64,000 nt of DNA from positions 1,302,001 through 1,366,000 of the forward strand of contig NZ_JBHTBR010000002.1 in assembly GCF_042665075.1 (NCBI RefSeq), written 5' to 3'. Positions 16,098-24,673 of this stretch are shown here, piece after piece. This DNA comes from Hirschia litorea (GTDB lineage: Bacteria > Pseudomonadota > Alphaproteobacteria > Caulobacterales > Hyphomonadaceae). The notes under the pieces are model-generated. The model saw only the letters and a program-made list of their open reading frames with translations, did not search any database and had not been told where the DNA came from. Made by a program: the position numbers and the translations under genes. Numbering within the stretch: position 1 is the stretch's first letter; each line of letters opens with the position of its first letter.

Positions 16098-16133
16098 CAA
16101 TATAATATATGGATTCATCCATATATTATATTG
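16098..16133. promoter_or_regulatory. 36-bp AT-rich perfect palindrome
   Basis: Two 17-base arms, CAATATAATATATGGAT and its exact reverse complement, are separated by TC. It lies between the end of recQ and the start of the small winged-helix-like gene. It has no GC-rich stem or U tract, so an operator or cruciform site seems more likely than a terminator. Confidence 0.6.
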
Positions 16134-16175
16134 AAATAAATGTCAACTTTTTTGATAAACCTGACGAATTACCCC

Positions 16176-18065
16176 CTAACCCCGTATCGCCTCTTCGACG
16201 ATGCGGGCTACGTCATCGACATAGCGTTCGGCTTTTTTCTCGCCGACGCCGGCAATGCGTAAAAGGTCATATTTGCTGAGGGGTTTTGCAATGGCGATTT
16301 CGCGCAGGGTTTTGTCGTTGAAAATAACATAAGGCGGCACGCCCGTATCGCTGGCTAATTCGCGTCGCCAATCGCGCAAATCCTCAAACAGATCGACTTG
16401 ATCCGTGCTGAGGCCATCGCGGATATTGGTGCCGCTGGATTTGGTTTTCTCGCGCTTGCGGATTTTGGTCGGGTCTTCGCGCATGGCAATCGTCACATCG
16501 CCGCCAAACAGCGCCAGCGTCATCTCTTTATCGGGCGCATACAGCGTGGGACGATTATCATTATCATCTTCCGCCAAATATCCATCAAAAAGCAATTGAT
16601 CTATCACCGAGCGCCACCCCACAGGGCCAAGCTCTGATCCCACGCCATATGTGGTGAGCTGCGACATGTCCTCGTCAATCTGATCTTTCGCATCACCGCG
16701 CAAATGCGTCACCACACGCCCGCGTCCATAGCGCTGGCCCGTGCGCAAAACCGCAGACACCACCATTTGCGCCCAGCGTGTCGCATCATAGCCTTCACTT
16801 CGCGGACTACGGCAATTATCACACTCGCCGCACTCTTTCACATCCTGCTCGGCAAAATAGCGGCGCACCCCTGCCCGCCGACATGCCATCCCGTCCAGAA
16901 ACCCAAACAACTGACGCGTCTTGCGAATCTGCACTTGGCGCACATCTTCCACAGCGTCCGATTGCTCTGCCCAGCGCACCAGCTTGCGCATGTCAGACGG
17001 CGAATACAAACAATATCCCTCTGCCGTTTCACCATCACGCCCGCCGCGCCCCACTTCCTGCCAATAGGCTTCGATGGATTTGGGCGGGTCCGCATGCACA
17101 ACAAAGCGCACATCTGGCTTATCCACGCCCATGCCAAATGCCACCGTCGCACACATCACAAGATTATCTTCCAACAGGAAACGGCGCTGTCGCTTCTCGC
17201 GTATCTCTGCATCCAACCCCGCATGATAAGCCAAAGCAGGAATACCCGCCTTCTCTAAAGCTTGGGCAATGCGCTCTGTACCATCACGCGATCCGGTATA
17301 AACAATGCCAGACTTACCCGCCTGTGCCTTCACCAGCTGTATAACGCGATCTGTGCCTTTGCCGTCTTTACGTTCAGCATGGAGGATTAAGTTTGGACGA
17401 TCAAAACTATCAACAATCTCAGCTGCTGTTTCTAGGCGCAATTGTGTTTTTATATCTTGGCGCGTACGCGGGTCTGCTGTCGCTGTCACCGCTATACGTG
17501 GCACATTGGGGAACAAGTCTTTCAACTCTCCCAACGCCCGATAGTCAGGCCGGAAGTCATGTCCCCATTGGCTCACACAGTGGGCTTCATCCACAGCTAT
17601 CAGTGAGAGATCCAATGTCTGCAAACGCGCTCGCAAGCCATTGCTCATCAAACCTTCGGGCGAAACATAAAGCAAATCCATCTGCCCATTGGCTGCTTTA
17701 TCCAACGCGATCATGCGATCTTCAAAGTCCATCGAAGAATCGAGCCGCTCTGCACGCACGCCCGCTTCACGCAGCGCGTCCACCTGATCCGCCATTAGCG
17801 CAATCAAGGGCGATACGACCAGCCCAACACCCTCGCGCACCAATGCTGGGATTTGATAGCAAAGAGACTTCCCGCCGCCTGTGGGCAATATCGCCACCAC
17901 ATCTTCGCCTGCAAGCACGTGCGAAATCACGTCCGCCTGCAAACCGCGAAACGCACCATAGCCGTAAACCTGACGCAGCACGCGCTGCGCAGCTTCCATA
18001 TTGGACGCTAACGTATCTGTTTCAGCTTGAATGAAAGGTTTGGCCTGCGCCGACTCACTAGACAT
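16176..18065 (-). CDS. recQ: ATP-dependent DNA helicase RecQ
   Basis: A 629-residue RecQ. Motif I is LPTGGGKS near 60-67 and motif II VDEAHCVSQWGHDFRPDY is the RecQ-specific form. A zinc-binding RQC part with the cysteine cluster CGECDNC follows, and a C-terminal HRDC domain ends with LRIAGVGEKKAERY. RecQ unwinds DNA 3' to 5' in recombination and stalled-fork repair. Its length and domain order are normal. No partner gene is adjacent, and the divergent neighbour is urcA. Confidence 0.95.
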   Translation of the reverse strand: MSSESAQAKPFIQAETDTLASNMEAAQRVLRQVYGYGAFRGLQADVISHVLAGEDVVAILPTGGGKSLCYQIPALVREGVGLVVSPLIALMADQVDALREAGVRAERLDSSMDFEDRMIALDKAANGQMDLLYVSPEGLMSNGLRARLQTLDLSLIAVDEAHCVSQWGHDFRPDYRALGELKDLFPNVPRIAVTATADPRTRQDIKTQLRLETAAEIVDSFDRPNLILHAERKDGKGTDRVIQLVKAQAGKSGIVYTGSRDGTERIAQALEKAGIPALAYHAGLDAEIREKRQRRFLLEDNLVMCATVAFGMGVDKPDVRFVVHADPPKSIEAYWQEVGRGGRDGETAEGYCLYSPSDMRKLVRWAEQSDAVEDVRQVQIRKTRQLFGFLDGMACRRAGVRRYFAEQDVKECGECDNCRSPRSEGYDATRWAQMVVSAVLRTGQRYGRGRVVTHLRGDAKDQIDEDMSQLTTYGVGSELGPVGWRSVIDQLLFDGYLAEDDNDNRPTLYAPDKEMTLALFGGDVTIAMREDPTKIRKREKTKSSGTNIRDGLSTDQVDLFEDLRDWRRELASDTGVPPYVIFNDKTLREIAIAKPLSKYDLLRIAGVGEKKAERYVDDVARIVEEAIRG

Positions 18066-18460
18066 CGCGTGAACCTACATCGCTCTTTTATGCATGGCGA
18101 CAACACTTTCACGGAAAGTTCAAATAAAAGCACTTTTACAACGAAAACATATATGTTACACATGTAACAAGTCAGTTTATCTCGAACGAAACTGCCTCAA
18201 ACAGTGGACCAAAATCGAAAAGGAAACTTTTTTATCGGCAAAAACTCTAATTTTTCCAAATGATTAAGTCCATTCAAGACGCATTGCCACAAAAATTCCT
18301 TATTGTTTTACTTGCAATGTTTATTGAAAAACGATAATCATTAATCGTCTTTCGAGATGACCCCCGAGAAAGACACCGTGTATAAGCGGAGTAGCTTGCC
18401 CAGCTACTCCGTGCCCCCAAAGAAAATAAAAACATTGATTTAACCCCAAGGAACAGCCCA
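18066..18460. other. recQ-urcA intergenic region
   Basis: Divergent 395-base spacer that must hold the promoters for recQ and urcA. It includes a partly palindromic CGATAATCATTAATCG near 18331 that faintly resembles a Fur-type site, and the hairpin listed separately. I see no gene here. Confidence 0.45.
18387..18411 (+). promoter_or_regulatory. Stable hairpin in the urcA leader
   Basis: CGGAGTAGCT and AGCTACTCCG form a perfect 10-bp stem with the five-base loop TGCCC, about 50 bases before the urcA start. No U run follows, so it is more likely an mRNA-stability or attenuator structure, or the end of a short leader RNA, than a normal terminator. Confidence 0.5.
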
Positions 18461-18799
18461 ATGAAAAATCTTACTTCAACAATCACAGCCGCAGCTTTCA
18501 TCGCAACTTCAGTCGCAGTTATCGGCCTCACAGCGCCAATCGCATCTGCACAAGATGCAGTCGCTTTTGAGTTCAACTACAGTGTAGATGAATTGCAGAC
18601 AGAAGCTGGCACGCAGCAAGTTCTTGACCGCCTAGAAACAAGCGCAAAAAGAGCATGTGACACAGGCAATAGACGCCTCACTCTTTCCGACATGCGCGTT
18701 AAAAATGCATGTGTGTCGACTGTCATGCACAATGCCATGGAAGAGATTTCAGCACCCGCGCTTATTGCTCAGTATAAAGCAGCCCACAAAACTGGGTAA
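18461..18799 (+). CDS. UrcA-family secreted protein
   Basis: A 112-residue precursor with a Sec signal peptide, cleavage likely after ASA at residue 30. The mature part has the UrcA pattern: a FNY strand, LQTEAG, and two cysteines (RACDTG and KNACVS) likely to form a disulphide. UrcA proteins are common in Caulobacterales, Sphingomonadales and Maricaulales; their function is not known. The gene is monocistronic, with a leader hairpin and a clear terminator after it, which suggests strong independent expression. Confidence 0.85.
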   Translation: MKNLTSTITAAAFIATSVAVIGLTAPIASAQDAVAFEFNYSVDELQTEAGTQQVLDRLETSAKRACDTGNRRLTLSDMRVKNACVSTVMHNAMEEISAPALIAQYKAAHKTG

Positions 18800-18860
18800 T
18801 GCGCTTTACACAATTGCCTGATACCCCCGCTTACCCCCTATGCGGTCAGGTAATTTTAAG

Positions 18861-18893
18861 GACCGGAGTCACCCATAGCTCCGGTCTTTTTCA
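18861..18893 (+). terminator. Rho-independent terminator of urcA
   Basis: GACCGGAG and CTCCGGTC form an 8-bp stem followed by TTTTT. Confidence 0.8.
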
Positions 18894-18921
18894 TCTCATT
18901 CGTAGAAATACCGCGTGTCTA

Positions 18922-19827
18922 TCAGTCAACAATATTGCTTAATGCACGAAACATATAGACATGCCGCACAACAACGTCCTCAGCATTTGCGCTATATCCC
19001 CCGCCCAAAACACCAACAATCGGCACGCTCATTTGTTTACATGTCTGCGCCACAAAATTATCGCGCGCCTGCAAACCCTCATCCGTCAATTCCAACAAGC
19101 CCAGCCGGTCATCCTTGTGGGGATCAACCCCCGCATTATAAAACACGATATCGGGATTAACACGCTCAATCAGCTCTCCAAGTACCTGCTCCAGCGTCTC
19201 CATATACATGTGATCGCTTGTCCCTTTGGGTAGCCCAATATCATAATCTGAAGGTGGTTTCTCGCGTGGCCAATTATCTTCACAATGCATTGAAAAAGTG
19301 AATACACGTCGATCATCTGCAAAAATACGTGCACTTCCATCACCATGATGCACATCTAAATCTATTATTAGAACTCGCTTCACCAAACCTTCAGCCAGCA
19401 AATTGCGCGCAGCAACCGCCACATCATTAAACACGCAAAACCCGGCTCCATAATCAAATGCGGCATGGTGAGACCCGCCCGCCGTATTACCGGCCGCGCC
19501 ATGTTGTAATGCCAGCCGCCCCGCCATCAACGTTCCCGCAGCTGATGCGCGTGCACGGTTTGACACATGAATTGTCCATTCAAACCCTAATTTACGCTGG
19601 GCAGCACGATCCAAATGCCCATTGAGCACAGCATCCACATAATCCGCGCTATGTGCCCGCTCCAACTCTTCAACGCTCGCAAGTTCTGGTGCATAAAAAC
19701 TTGTGGCGTACACAAGTCTCTCCTGCATTAGTTGAAGCGGCAGAAGAGAATACTTACGCATAGGGAAACGATGCCCATCAGGCACAGAAGATGCGTCATA
19801 TAAAGGATGGTGAACAATAGGCAGCAT
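18922..19827 (-). CDS. Histone-deacetylase-family hydrolase
   Basis: A 301-residue class II HDAC-like protein. The metal site is recognisable in DLDVHHGDG and in the aspartate of FYNAGVDPHKDD, with GGSHHA as the active-site histidine pair and GVLGGGYS near the end. Bacterial members act on acetylated polyamines, small molecules or proteins (acetoin-utilisation AcuC, acetylpolyamine aminohydrolases). The true substrate cannot be told from sequence. An AATTGCAAACGATTCTCA stretch upstream resembles part of a Fur box but is not symmetrical. Confidence 0.9.
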   Translation of the reverse strand: MLPIVHHPLYDASSVPDGHRFPMRKYSLLPLQLMQERLVYATSFYAPELASVEELERAHSADYVDAVLNGHLDRAAQRKLGFEWTIHVSNRARASAAGTLMAGRLALQHGAAGNTAGGSHHAAFDYGAGFCVFNDVAVAARNLLAEGLVKRVLIIDLDVHHGDGSARIFADDRRVFTFSMHCEDNWPREKPPSDYDIGLPKGTSDHMYMETLEQVLGELIERVNPDIVFYNAGVDPHKDDRLGLLELTDEGLQARDNFVAQTCKQMSVPIVGVLGGGYSANAEDVVVRHVYMFRALSNIVD

Positions 19828-19876
19828 TAGCCGAACCTAGCGCTTTCGCATTTAATTGCAAACGATTCTCACACAA

Positions 19877-19911
19877 CAAAAAAGCCCCGCATATGTGAAT
19901 ACGCAGGGCCT
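19877..19911 (-). terminator. Terminator of mlaC
   Basis: Read on the minus strand, CCCTGCGTAT and ATATGCGGGG form a near-perfect stem followed by CTTTTTT. Confidence 0.75.
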
Positions 19912-19951
19912 TTCATTCAAAGCGCGGGGAAATCGCTTTGCAGGGGGGACG

Positions 19952-20587
19952 TTATTTCTTAGCAGATATTTTGGCGATCAATGCGTCAACATCTCCACCA
20001 GTTTTATCTAGCACTGCTGTAAATTGTGCGCGTTGCTCAATAGCAAACCAAAAGCCTAAAGCTTCGACATCTACAACATTCCATTGGCTGTCATTCTTCA
20101 TTAGGCGCCAGTTCACAGCTTGAATTTCGCCAGTTGCTGTTTTAATTTCAGTCTTCACAACAGCATCATCTGGCTTGCGATTAATTGTTTCAATCACTTT
20201 CAAATCTGCACCCTTAAAATCAGCGAGGTGAGTTTGAAATTGATGAGATGCATATTTCTCAAATGCAGCGGTAAAGCGGGTGATATCGGCTTCATCCAAT
20301 GTGCGCCCATAGCGACCAAGCGTGAATTTAGCTACCCGCTCAACATCCAAGAAGCCAAGTAGATCTTGAGCTTCACTTTCACTCAAAGCACCATCGCTCA
20401 AATATTTAATCGCCGATTGGCCAGCTTCAGTCACAACTTGACTTGCATCAGAACGGTCTACATTTGCGCTTGCAGCACCTGCTGCTGCACTCGCTTTTAA
20501 CATTGTAGCTTGCTGAGATTCAGCCACAGCCAAAGGTGCACTTAAAAGCAATACACTCGATAAAATCAGTTTCTTCATTTTAAACAT
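19952..20587 (-). CDS. mlaC: MlaC-family periplasmic phospholipid carrier
   Basis: A 211-residue protein with a signal peptide (MKKLILSSVLLLSAPLAVA, in-frame start shown as MFKMKK) and the Ttg2/MlaC fold pattern: LDVERVAKFTLGRYGR and EKYASHQFQTHLADFKG. MlaC shuttles phospholipids between the outer-membrane MlaA complex and the inner-membrane MlaFEDB transporter. No other mla gene is in the window, so this copy stands alone, as sometimes happens in alphaproteobacteria. A strong terminator follows. Confidence 0.85.
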   Translation of the reverse strand: MFKMKKLILSSVLLLSAPLAVAESQQATMLKASAAAGAASANVDRSDASQVVTEAGQSAIKYLSDGALSESEAQDLLGFLDVERVAKFTLGRYGRTLDEADITRFTAAFEKYASHQFQTHLADFKGADLKVIETINRKPDDAVVKTEIKTATGEIQAVNWRLMKNDSQWNVVDVEALGFWFAIEQRAQFTAVLDKTGGDVDALIAKISAKK

Positions 20588-21102
20588 CCTCGGCGCGAAA
20601 ATTGGGAGGCGCCTAACCGTTCTTGTTTGTTATTGTTGAGTGGAAATATGAGTGATTGTGTCGATTACAAGACAATCTCTTTCACGTCCCTCTCTCTTTT
20701 TATTCAACTAATTGTGAGCTTCCCTTACACAACGTCCTCGTGTGCGATTTAGTTCCATGATTAACTTTTGGAAGTTTGCAGCGTTTATCCACTCGCATGC
20801 ATATTCACATCTCTATATTTATAAAATTTGGCGCGAGACCTCACATTTCTAGCCTCCCACTCAGGCAGCTAAAACACTTCTAAAATTTTGATTTTATTAT
20901 ATTTTAATTTTCCGAACACAAGACCAAAAACACTTCATGCAGAAGCGCTCAATCTCTCATCTCTAAGAACACACTAGCCTATCGCACGCGGCGATTATAG
21001 TTAAAATTTTGTTGGTTTTGTTAACCAAGTGCCTTTTTATCAGACTCAAGCTATCAACACACACGCCCAAACATCGCCCTTTAGAAAAAAGCCAAATCCT
21101 TT
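20588..21102. other. mlaC-MATE intergenic region
   Basis: A 515-base divergent spacer. It is AT-rich near 20880-20920. GTTAA (21000-21004) and TTAAC (21021-21025) are inverted copies of a CtrA-like half-site, but the spacing is not the usual N7. I see no ORF, tRNA or strong hairpin. Confidence 0.4.
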
Positions 21103-22473
21103 ATGAGCGCCCATTCGCCCCTCACCCGTAAGGCTGTTTTATCTCAAGCCTGGCCCATCTTGCTTTCTCAAGCCACTATTCCTTTGGTCGGCTTGGTAGA
21201 TACAGCAATTATCGGCAAAACAGGGAATGCGATCGAGCTTGCAGGCGTAGCGCTTGGTGCTTCCATTATGGGCTTTATATTCTGGAGCTTTGGCTTTTTG
21301 CGTATGGGCGTCACAGGCCTAACCGCGCAGGCCGATGGCAGCAATAACCAACACGAAGTCCAAGCTCTTCTCATTCGGTCTCTTTTAATCGCCATTGCGA
21401 TTGGCGCAGTCCTCACCAGCCTGCAACTCATCGCGATCAAGGGCGCATTCCTTATCTTGCAGGCCAGCGCAGAAACAGAGCAAGCCGCATCTGGATATGC
21501 TTCCGCACGTTTTTGGGGCGCACCCGCTGCACTTGCTGGGTACGCTATAAATGGCTGGCTGCTGGGATTAGGCAAAAGCGGATGGGCACTCGCACTTCAA
21601 ATCATCGCCAACACCGCAAATATTATCTTCGATCTTTATTTCGTACTTGGCTTGAATATGGGTGCAGAAGGTGTTGGCTGGGGCACAGCAGCCGCAGAAT
21701 GGACAGCCTTCCTTGTAGGCATCAGCCTTTGTGCCGCGCTCATCCTCAAAAATGGTGGTTTCTTTAAAGGCGTTTTTGCCGCTTCATCTATTTTCAATGC
21801 GCAGCGCCTCACACACATGTTCAATGTCAATATCGACATCATGGTCCGCACAATGGCCCTTCTTGGCTTGATGACATGGTTTGCAAATTCAGGAGCAAAG
21901 CAAGGTGATGTCCAATTGGCGGCAAATCATGTTCTCATGCAAATGCTCACCATATCCGCTTTTGTATTAGATGCTTTTGCAGTCACAGCCGAAGCGCGAA
22001 TTGGCGCAGCGATTGGTGCAAATTCCAAACCGCGATTTTGGCGTGCAATCCGTCTTACTACCGAATTTGCCTTTGCTGGAGCACTCCTTGCCTCACTCCT
22101 CATTTATTTTGGCGGCAGTGCTTTTATTCATCTCATTATGGAAAATCCAGATGTAAGAGCCGCCGCCATCACTTTTCTTCCTATGGCCGCGCTTGCCCCC
22201 ATTCTTGGCGTATCGAGCTGGCAACTGGACGGTATCTTCATCGGTTCCACCCAAACCTCCGCCATGCGAACTAGCACACTCATAACCTTGTGCATCTACA
22301 TTGGCTTAGATCTAATGCTGCAACCCTATGGTAATTGGGGGGTTTGGATAGCATTCATATCCTCTTACATATTACGTGGAGTTACATTGGGAGCCTTTCT
22401 CCCTCGCCTTATTCAGCATATTGATGCCAAAGCACATGAACACAGCAAGGATACACATGTCTCAAACGCCTAA
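21103..22473 (+). CDS. MATE-family efflux transporter (DinF-like)
   Basis: A 456-residue membrane protein with twelve hydrophobic helices in two homologous halves. The N-terminus (SQAWPILLSQATIPLVGLVDTAIIGKTGNAIELAGVALG, read in pieces) has the MATE pattern, and the overall look is of the DinF branch. Such proteins export cationic compounds in exchange for H+ or Na+. The gene overlaps the next start by 17 bases, so the two are co-transcribed. Confidence 0.9.
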   Translation: MSAHSPLTRKAVLSQAWPILLSQATIPLVGLVDTAIIGKTGNAIELAGVALGASIMGFIFWSFGFLRMGVTGLTAQADGSNNQHEVQALLIRSLLIAIAIGAVLTSLQLIAIKGAFLILQASAETEQAASGYASARFWGAPAALAGYAINGWLLGLGKSGWALALQIIANTANIIFDLYFVLGLNMGAEGVGWGTAAAEWTAFLVGISLCAALILKNGGFFKGVFAASSIFNAQRLTHMFNVNIDIMVRTMALLGLMTWFANSGAKQGDVQLAANHVLMQMLTISAFVLDAFAVTAEARIGAAIGANSKPRFWRAIRLTTEFAFAGALLASLLIYFGGSAFIHLIMENPDVRAAAITFLPMAALAPILGVSSWQLDGIFIGSTQTSAMRTSTLITLCIYIGLDLMLQPYGNWGVWIAFISSYILRGVTLGAFLPRLIQHIDAKAHEHSKDTHVSNA

Positions 22474-22921
22474 CTCCCCTCTTGAAGCCGAAGTCGCCCA
22501 AGAAGAAGGCGCGCTAGAGATCACATCAGCTCAGTCCAGCAAACTCAAAGACATGGAAGCGCTCGCCCGCCTTCTTGATTCACGCTTCACCATTCCCGGC
22601 TTGAATGTAAAATATGGGATTGATGGTTTAATCGGCCTCATTCCCGGCATTGGCGATGTTCTCACAGCTTTGCTAGGGTTTTACATTATCGCCCGATCTG
22701 TCGTTTTAGGCGGATCATTCTTTCTTATTGTGCGCATGCTGTTTAATCTCCTCATAGATGTCACGCTTGGTGCCATCCCTTTGGTAGGAGACTTTTTCGA
22801 CTTTGCCTTCAGATCAAATGCAAACAATGTAAAAATGCTCATCAAGCATATGGATAAGCAAAACCGCAAAGCCGAAGCCAAGGCACAAAAAGCAGCCCTC
22901 AAAGCGCAAAGCCGCGCCTAA
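22457..22921 (+). CDS. DUF4112 membrane protein
   Basis: A 154-residue protein. Residues about 35-125 match DUF4112: LDSRFTIPGL, then YGIDGLIGLIPGIGD, two hydrophobic segments and GAIPLVGDFFDFAFRSN. The C-terminal tail is rich in Lys and Ala. Function is unknown. The ATG at 22457 (MSQTPN) is chosen because the upstream part lies wholly within the MATE gene. The stop overlaps that of the convergent pyrD by four bases. Confidence 0.85.
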   Translation: MSQTPNSPLEAEVAQEEGALEITSAQSSKLKDMEALARLLDSRFTIPGLNVKYGIDGLIGLIPGIGDVLTALLGFYIIARSVVLGGSFFLIVRMLFNLLIDVTLGAIPLVGDFFDFAFRSNANNVKMLIKHMDKQNRKAEAKAQKAALKAQSRA

Positions 22922-24006
22922 AGGTCCGCCCCGACAGCCTCACCGATGTTTGCAAACCCATCCGCTTCCAGCAATTTAGCCAAACCATTGAGTATCTGCG
23001 GCACCATCGCAGCGCCGCCATATACGAGCGCAGAATATAACTGCACAGCATGGGCACCCGCCCGAATTTTCGCATAGGCTGATTGGGCATCATACACACC
23101 GCCCGCCCCTATAATATCAAGTCGGCCGTCGCTGACACGCGCCACTTTTCTAAGCACATGTGTCGATAGCTCAAATACGGGTTTGCCAGACAATCCCCCC
23201 ATTTGAGATGCACTCTCGCTCATCAAATTATCGGGGCGGGAAATTGTCGTATTTGATACGATCAGTCCCGTCATCCCGTCTGCCTGCACAACTGCCGAAA
23301 CGATATCGTTGATAGCTTCATCATCAATATCAGGTGCAATTTTCAAAAACACCGGTTTCTTCACATTATGCACATCTTGCATACGTGATATCGCTTTGCT
23401 TGCAGCACCCAATAAAGCGGTCAATTCCCCTTTATCCTGCAAGCCGCGCAAACCTGGCGTATTGGGCGAAGAAATATTAAGCGTCAGATAGCTGCAATAA
23501 GGCCAGACCGCTTCAATTCCCTCCACATAATCAGCAATTCGTTTTTCACCCTGAGAGGTTTTATTCGCCCCCACATTCGCGCCGACAACCAAGTCTAAAT
23601 CAGCATGGGTTTTTAGCCGCGATACAAATGCATCCAAACCAGCATTATTAAACCCCATCCGATTTATCACGCCCAAATCTTCTTTCAGGCGAAACAAACG
23701 TGGCTTAGGGTTTCCAGCTTGAGGCAATGGCGTCACCGTCCCGCATTCAACAAACCCAAACCCCATGCGCAGCGTGGGAGCAGCCACCTCACAATTCTTG
23801 TCGAACCCCGCAGCCACCCCTAAAACAGACGGCAAGCACAAGCCCGACACGGGCATATCAGTTCGTAAAACCTCAAGCGTTTCCGATGATAACGGCGCCA
23901 TTTTACGCACTACCCCAGCCTTCAAAGCCGCGATTGTCGCGCTGTGAGCTGTCTCGGGCGGCAATAATTGCACTAATTTCAACCCAATATCATCAATGAT
24001 CGGCAT
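22918..24006 (-). CDS. pyrD: Dihydroorotate dehydrogenase (quinone), class 2
   Basis: A 362-residue class 2 PyrD that oxidises dihydroorotate to orotate with ubiquinone in pyrimidine synthesis, at the inner membrane. Motifs are GVAAGFDKNCE (FMN site), GFGFVECGTVTPLPQAGNPKPRLFRL split across the N-terminal part, NISSPNTPGLRGLQ and SNTTISRP. The catalytic serine of class 2 enzymes fits NISSPN. It begins right after the stop of the DUF952 gene, so they form a two-gene operon. Confidence 0.95.
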   Translation of the reverse strand: MPIIDDIGLKLVQLLPPETAHSATIAALKAGVVRKMAPLSSETLEVLRTDMPVSGLCLPSVLGVAAGFDKNCEVAAPTLRMGFGFVECGTVTPLPQAGNPKPRLFRLKEDLGVINRMGFNNAGLDAFVSRLKTHADLDLVVGANVGANKTSQGEKRIADYVEGIEAVWPYCSYLTLNISSPNTPGLRGLQDKGELTALLGAASKAISRMQDVHNVKKPVFLKIAPDIDDEAINDIVSAVVQADGMTGLIVSNTTISRPDNLMSESASQMGGLSGKPVFELSTHVLRKVARVSDGRLDIIGAGGVYDAQSAYAKIRAGAHAVQLYSALVYGGAAMVPQILNGLAKLLEADGFANIGEAVGADL

Positions 24007-24369
24007 TTAAGACAACTCAAAGTTTAGCGCATCTTCTGGCGCGATTGGAGCACCATTTGGTCCCAATTCCATATCCCACGCATACACAGCTTGAGAGGCA
24101 AAAACATCACCATAAACATGAGGAAACAAATCACCGCCGCGCGATTCTTCCCACTTTATTGTATCTTTAAAATCCTGCGCATCGAAAGCAATAAGCACTG
24201 CATTTTCAACACCTTGAAACCACTTATCTAGCGTCTCTTGCACTTGGTCAGCAGTTGAAAAATGAACATATCCATCCGCAATATCTACCGCAACCTGCAC
24301 ACATTCACCGCCCAAAGCAGCTTGCCATGTTGGTTTGTCGAGAATCTTTAATATCAATCTTTTTTGCAT
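24007..24369 (-). CDS. DUF952 protein
   Basis: A 120-residue cytosolic protein with the DUF952 pattern: an N-terminal strand (LILKILDKPTW), GYVHFSTADQVQETLDKWF, and WEESRGGDLFPHVYG with a conserved histidine. The fold is thought to resemble ADP-ribosyltransferases; its biochemical role is not established. It directly abuts pyrD, a pairing that is common in alphaproteobacteria. Confidence 0.88.
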   Translation of the reverse strand: MQKRLILKILDKPTWQAALGGECVQVAVDIADGYVHFSTADQVQETLDKWFQGVENAVLIAFDAQDFKDTIKWEESRGGDLFPHVYGDVFASQAVYAWDMELGPNGAPIAPEDALNFELS

Positions 24370-24673
24370 ATCTTATCCATGACGAAGAACAGGGGTAAAA
24401 TCCAGTATATTCTGAATTTAAACCAAAAATCTTCCCTTCCCCTCAGAAACTTCCAACACCTAACAACGCAAAACTGAAAAAATCTCCAAATAGGACGTTC
24501 TCCTATCGCGCGTAAACGACTAGAACTATCATCTTGTGTGCAAATTCTAATTTGTTTTGTGTAAAATTAAATTCGATTTTGCGACCGATTGTATAGTGTA
24601 AGTTGATAAATCCCAGTATCGCGGTGCGCTTATAAACGTGCCGTGTACAATACTCAAAAGACGTAGAGAAGTT
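24370..24673. other. Divergent spacer, DUF952 and sulfotransferase genes
   Basis: About 300 bases, AT-rich, holding divergent promoters. I cannot pick a convincing -35/-10 pair, and I see no small gene or stable hairpin. Confidence 0.4.
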
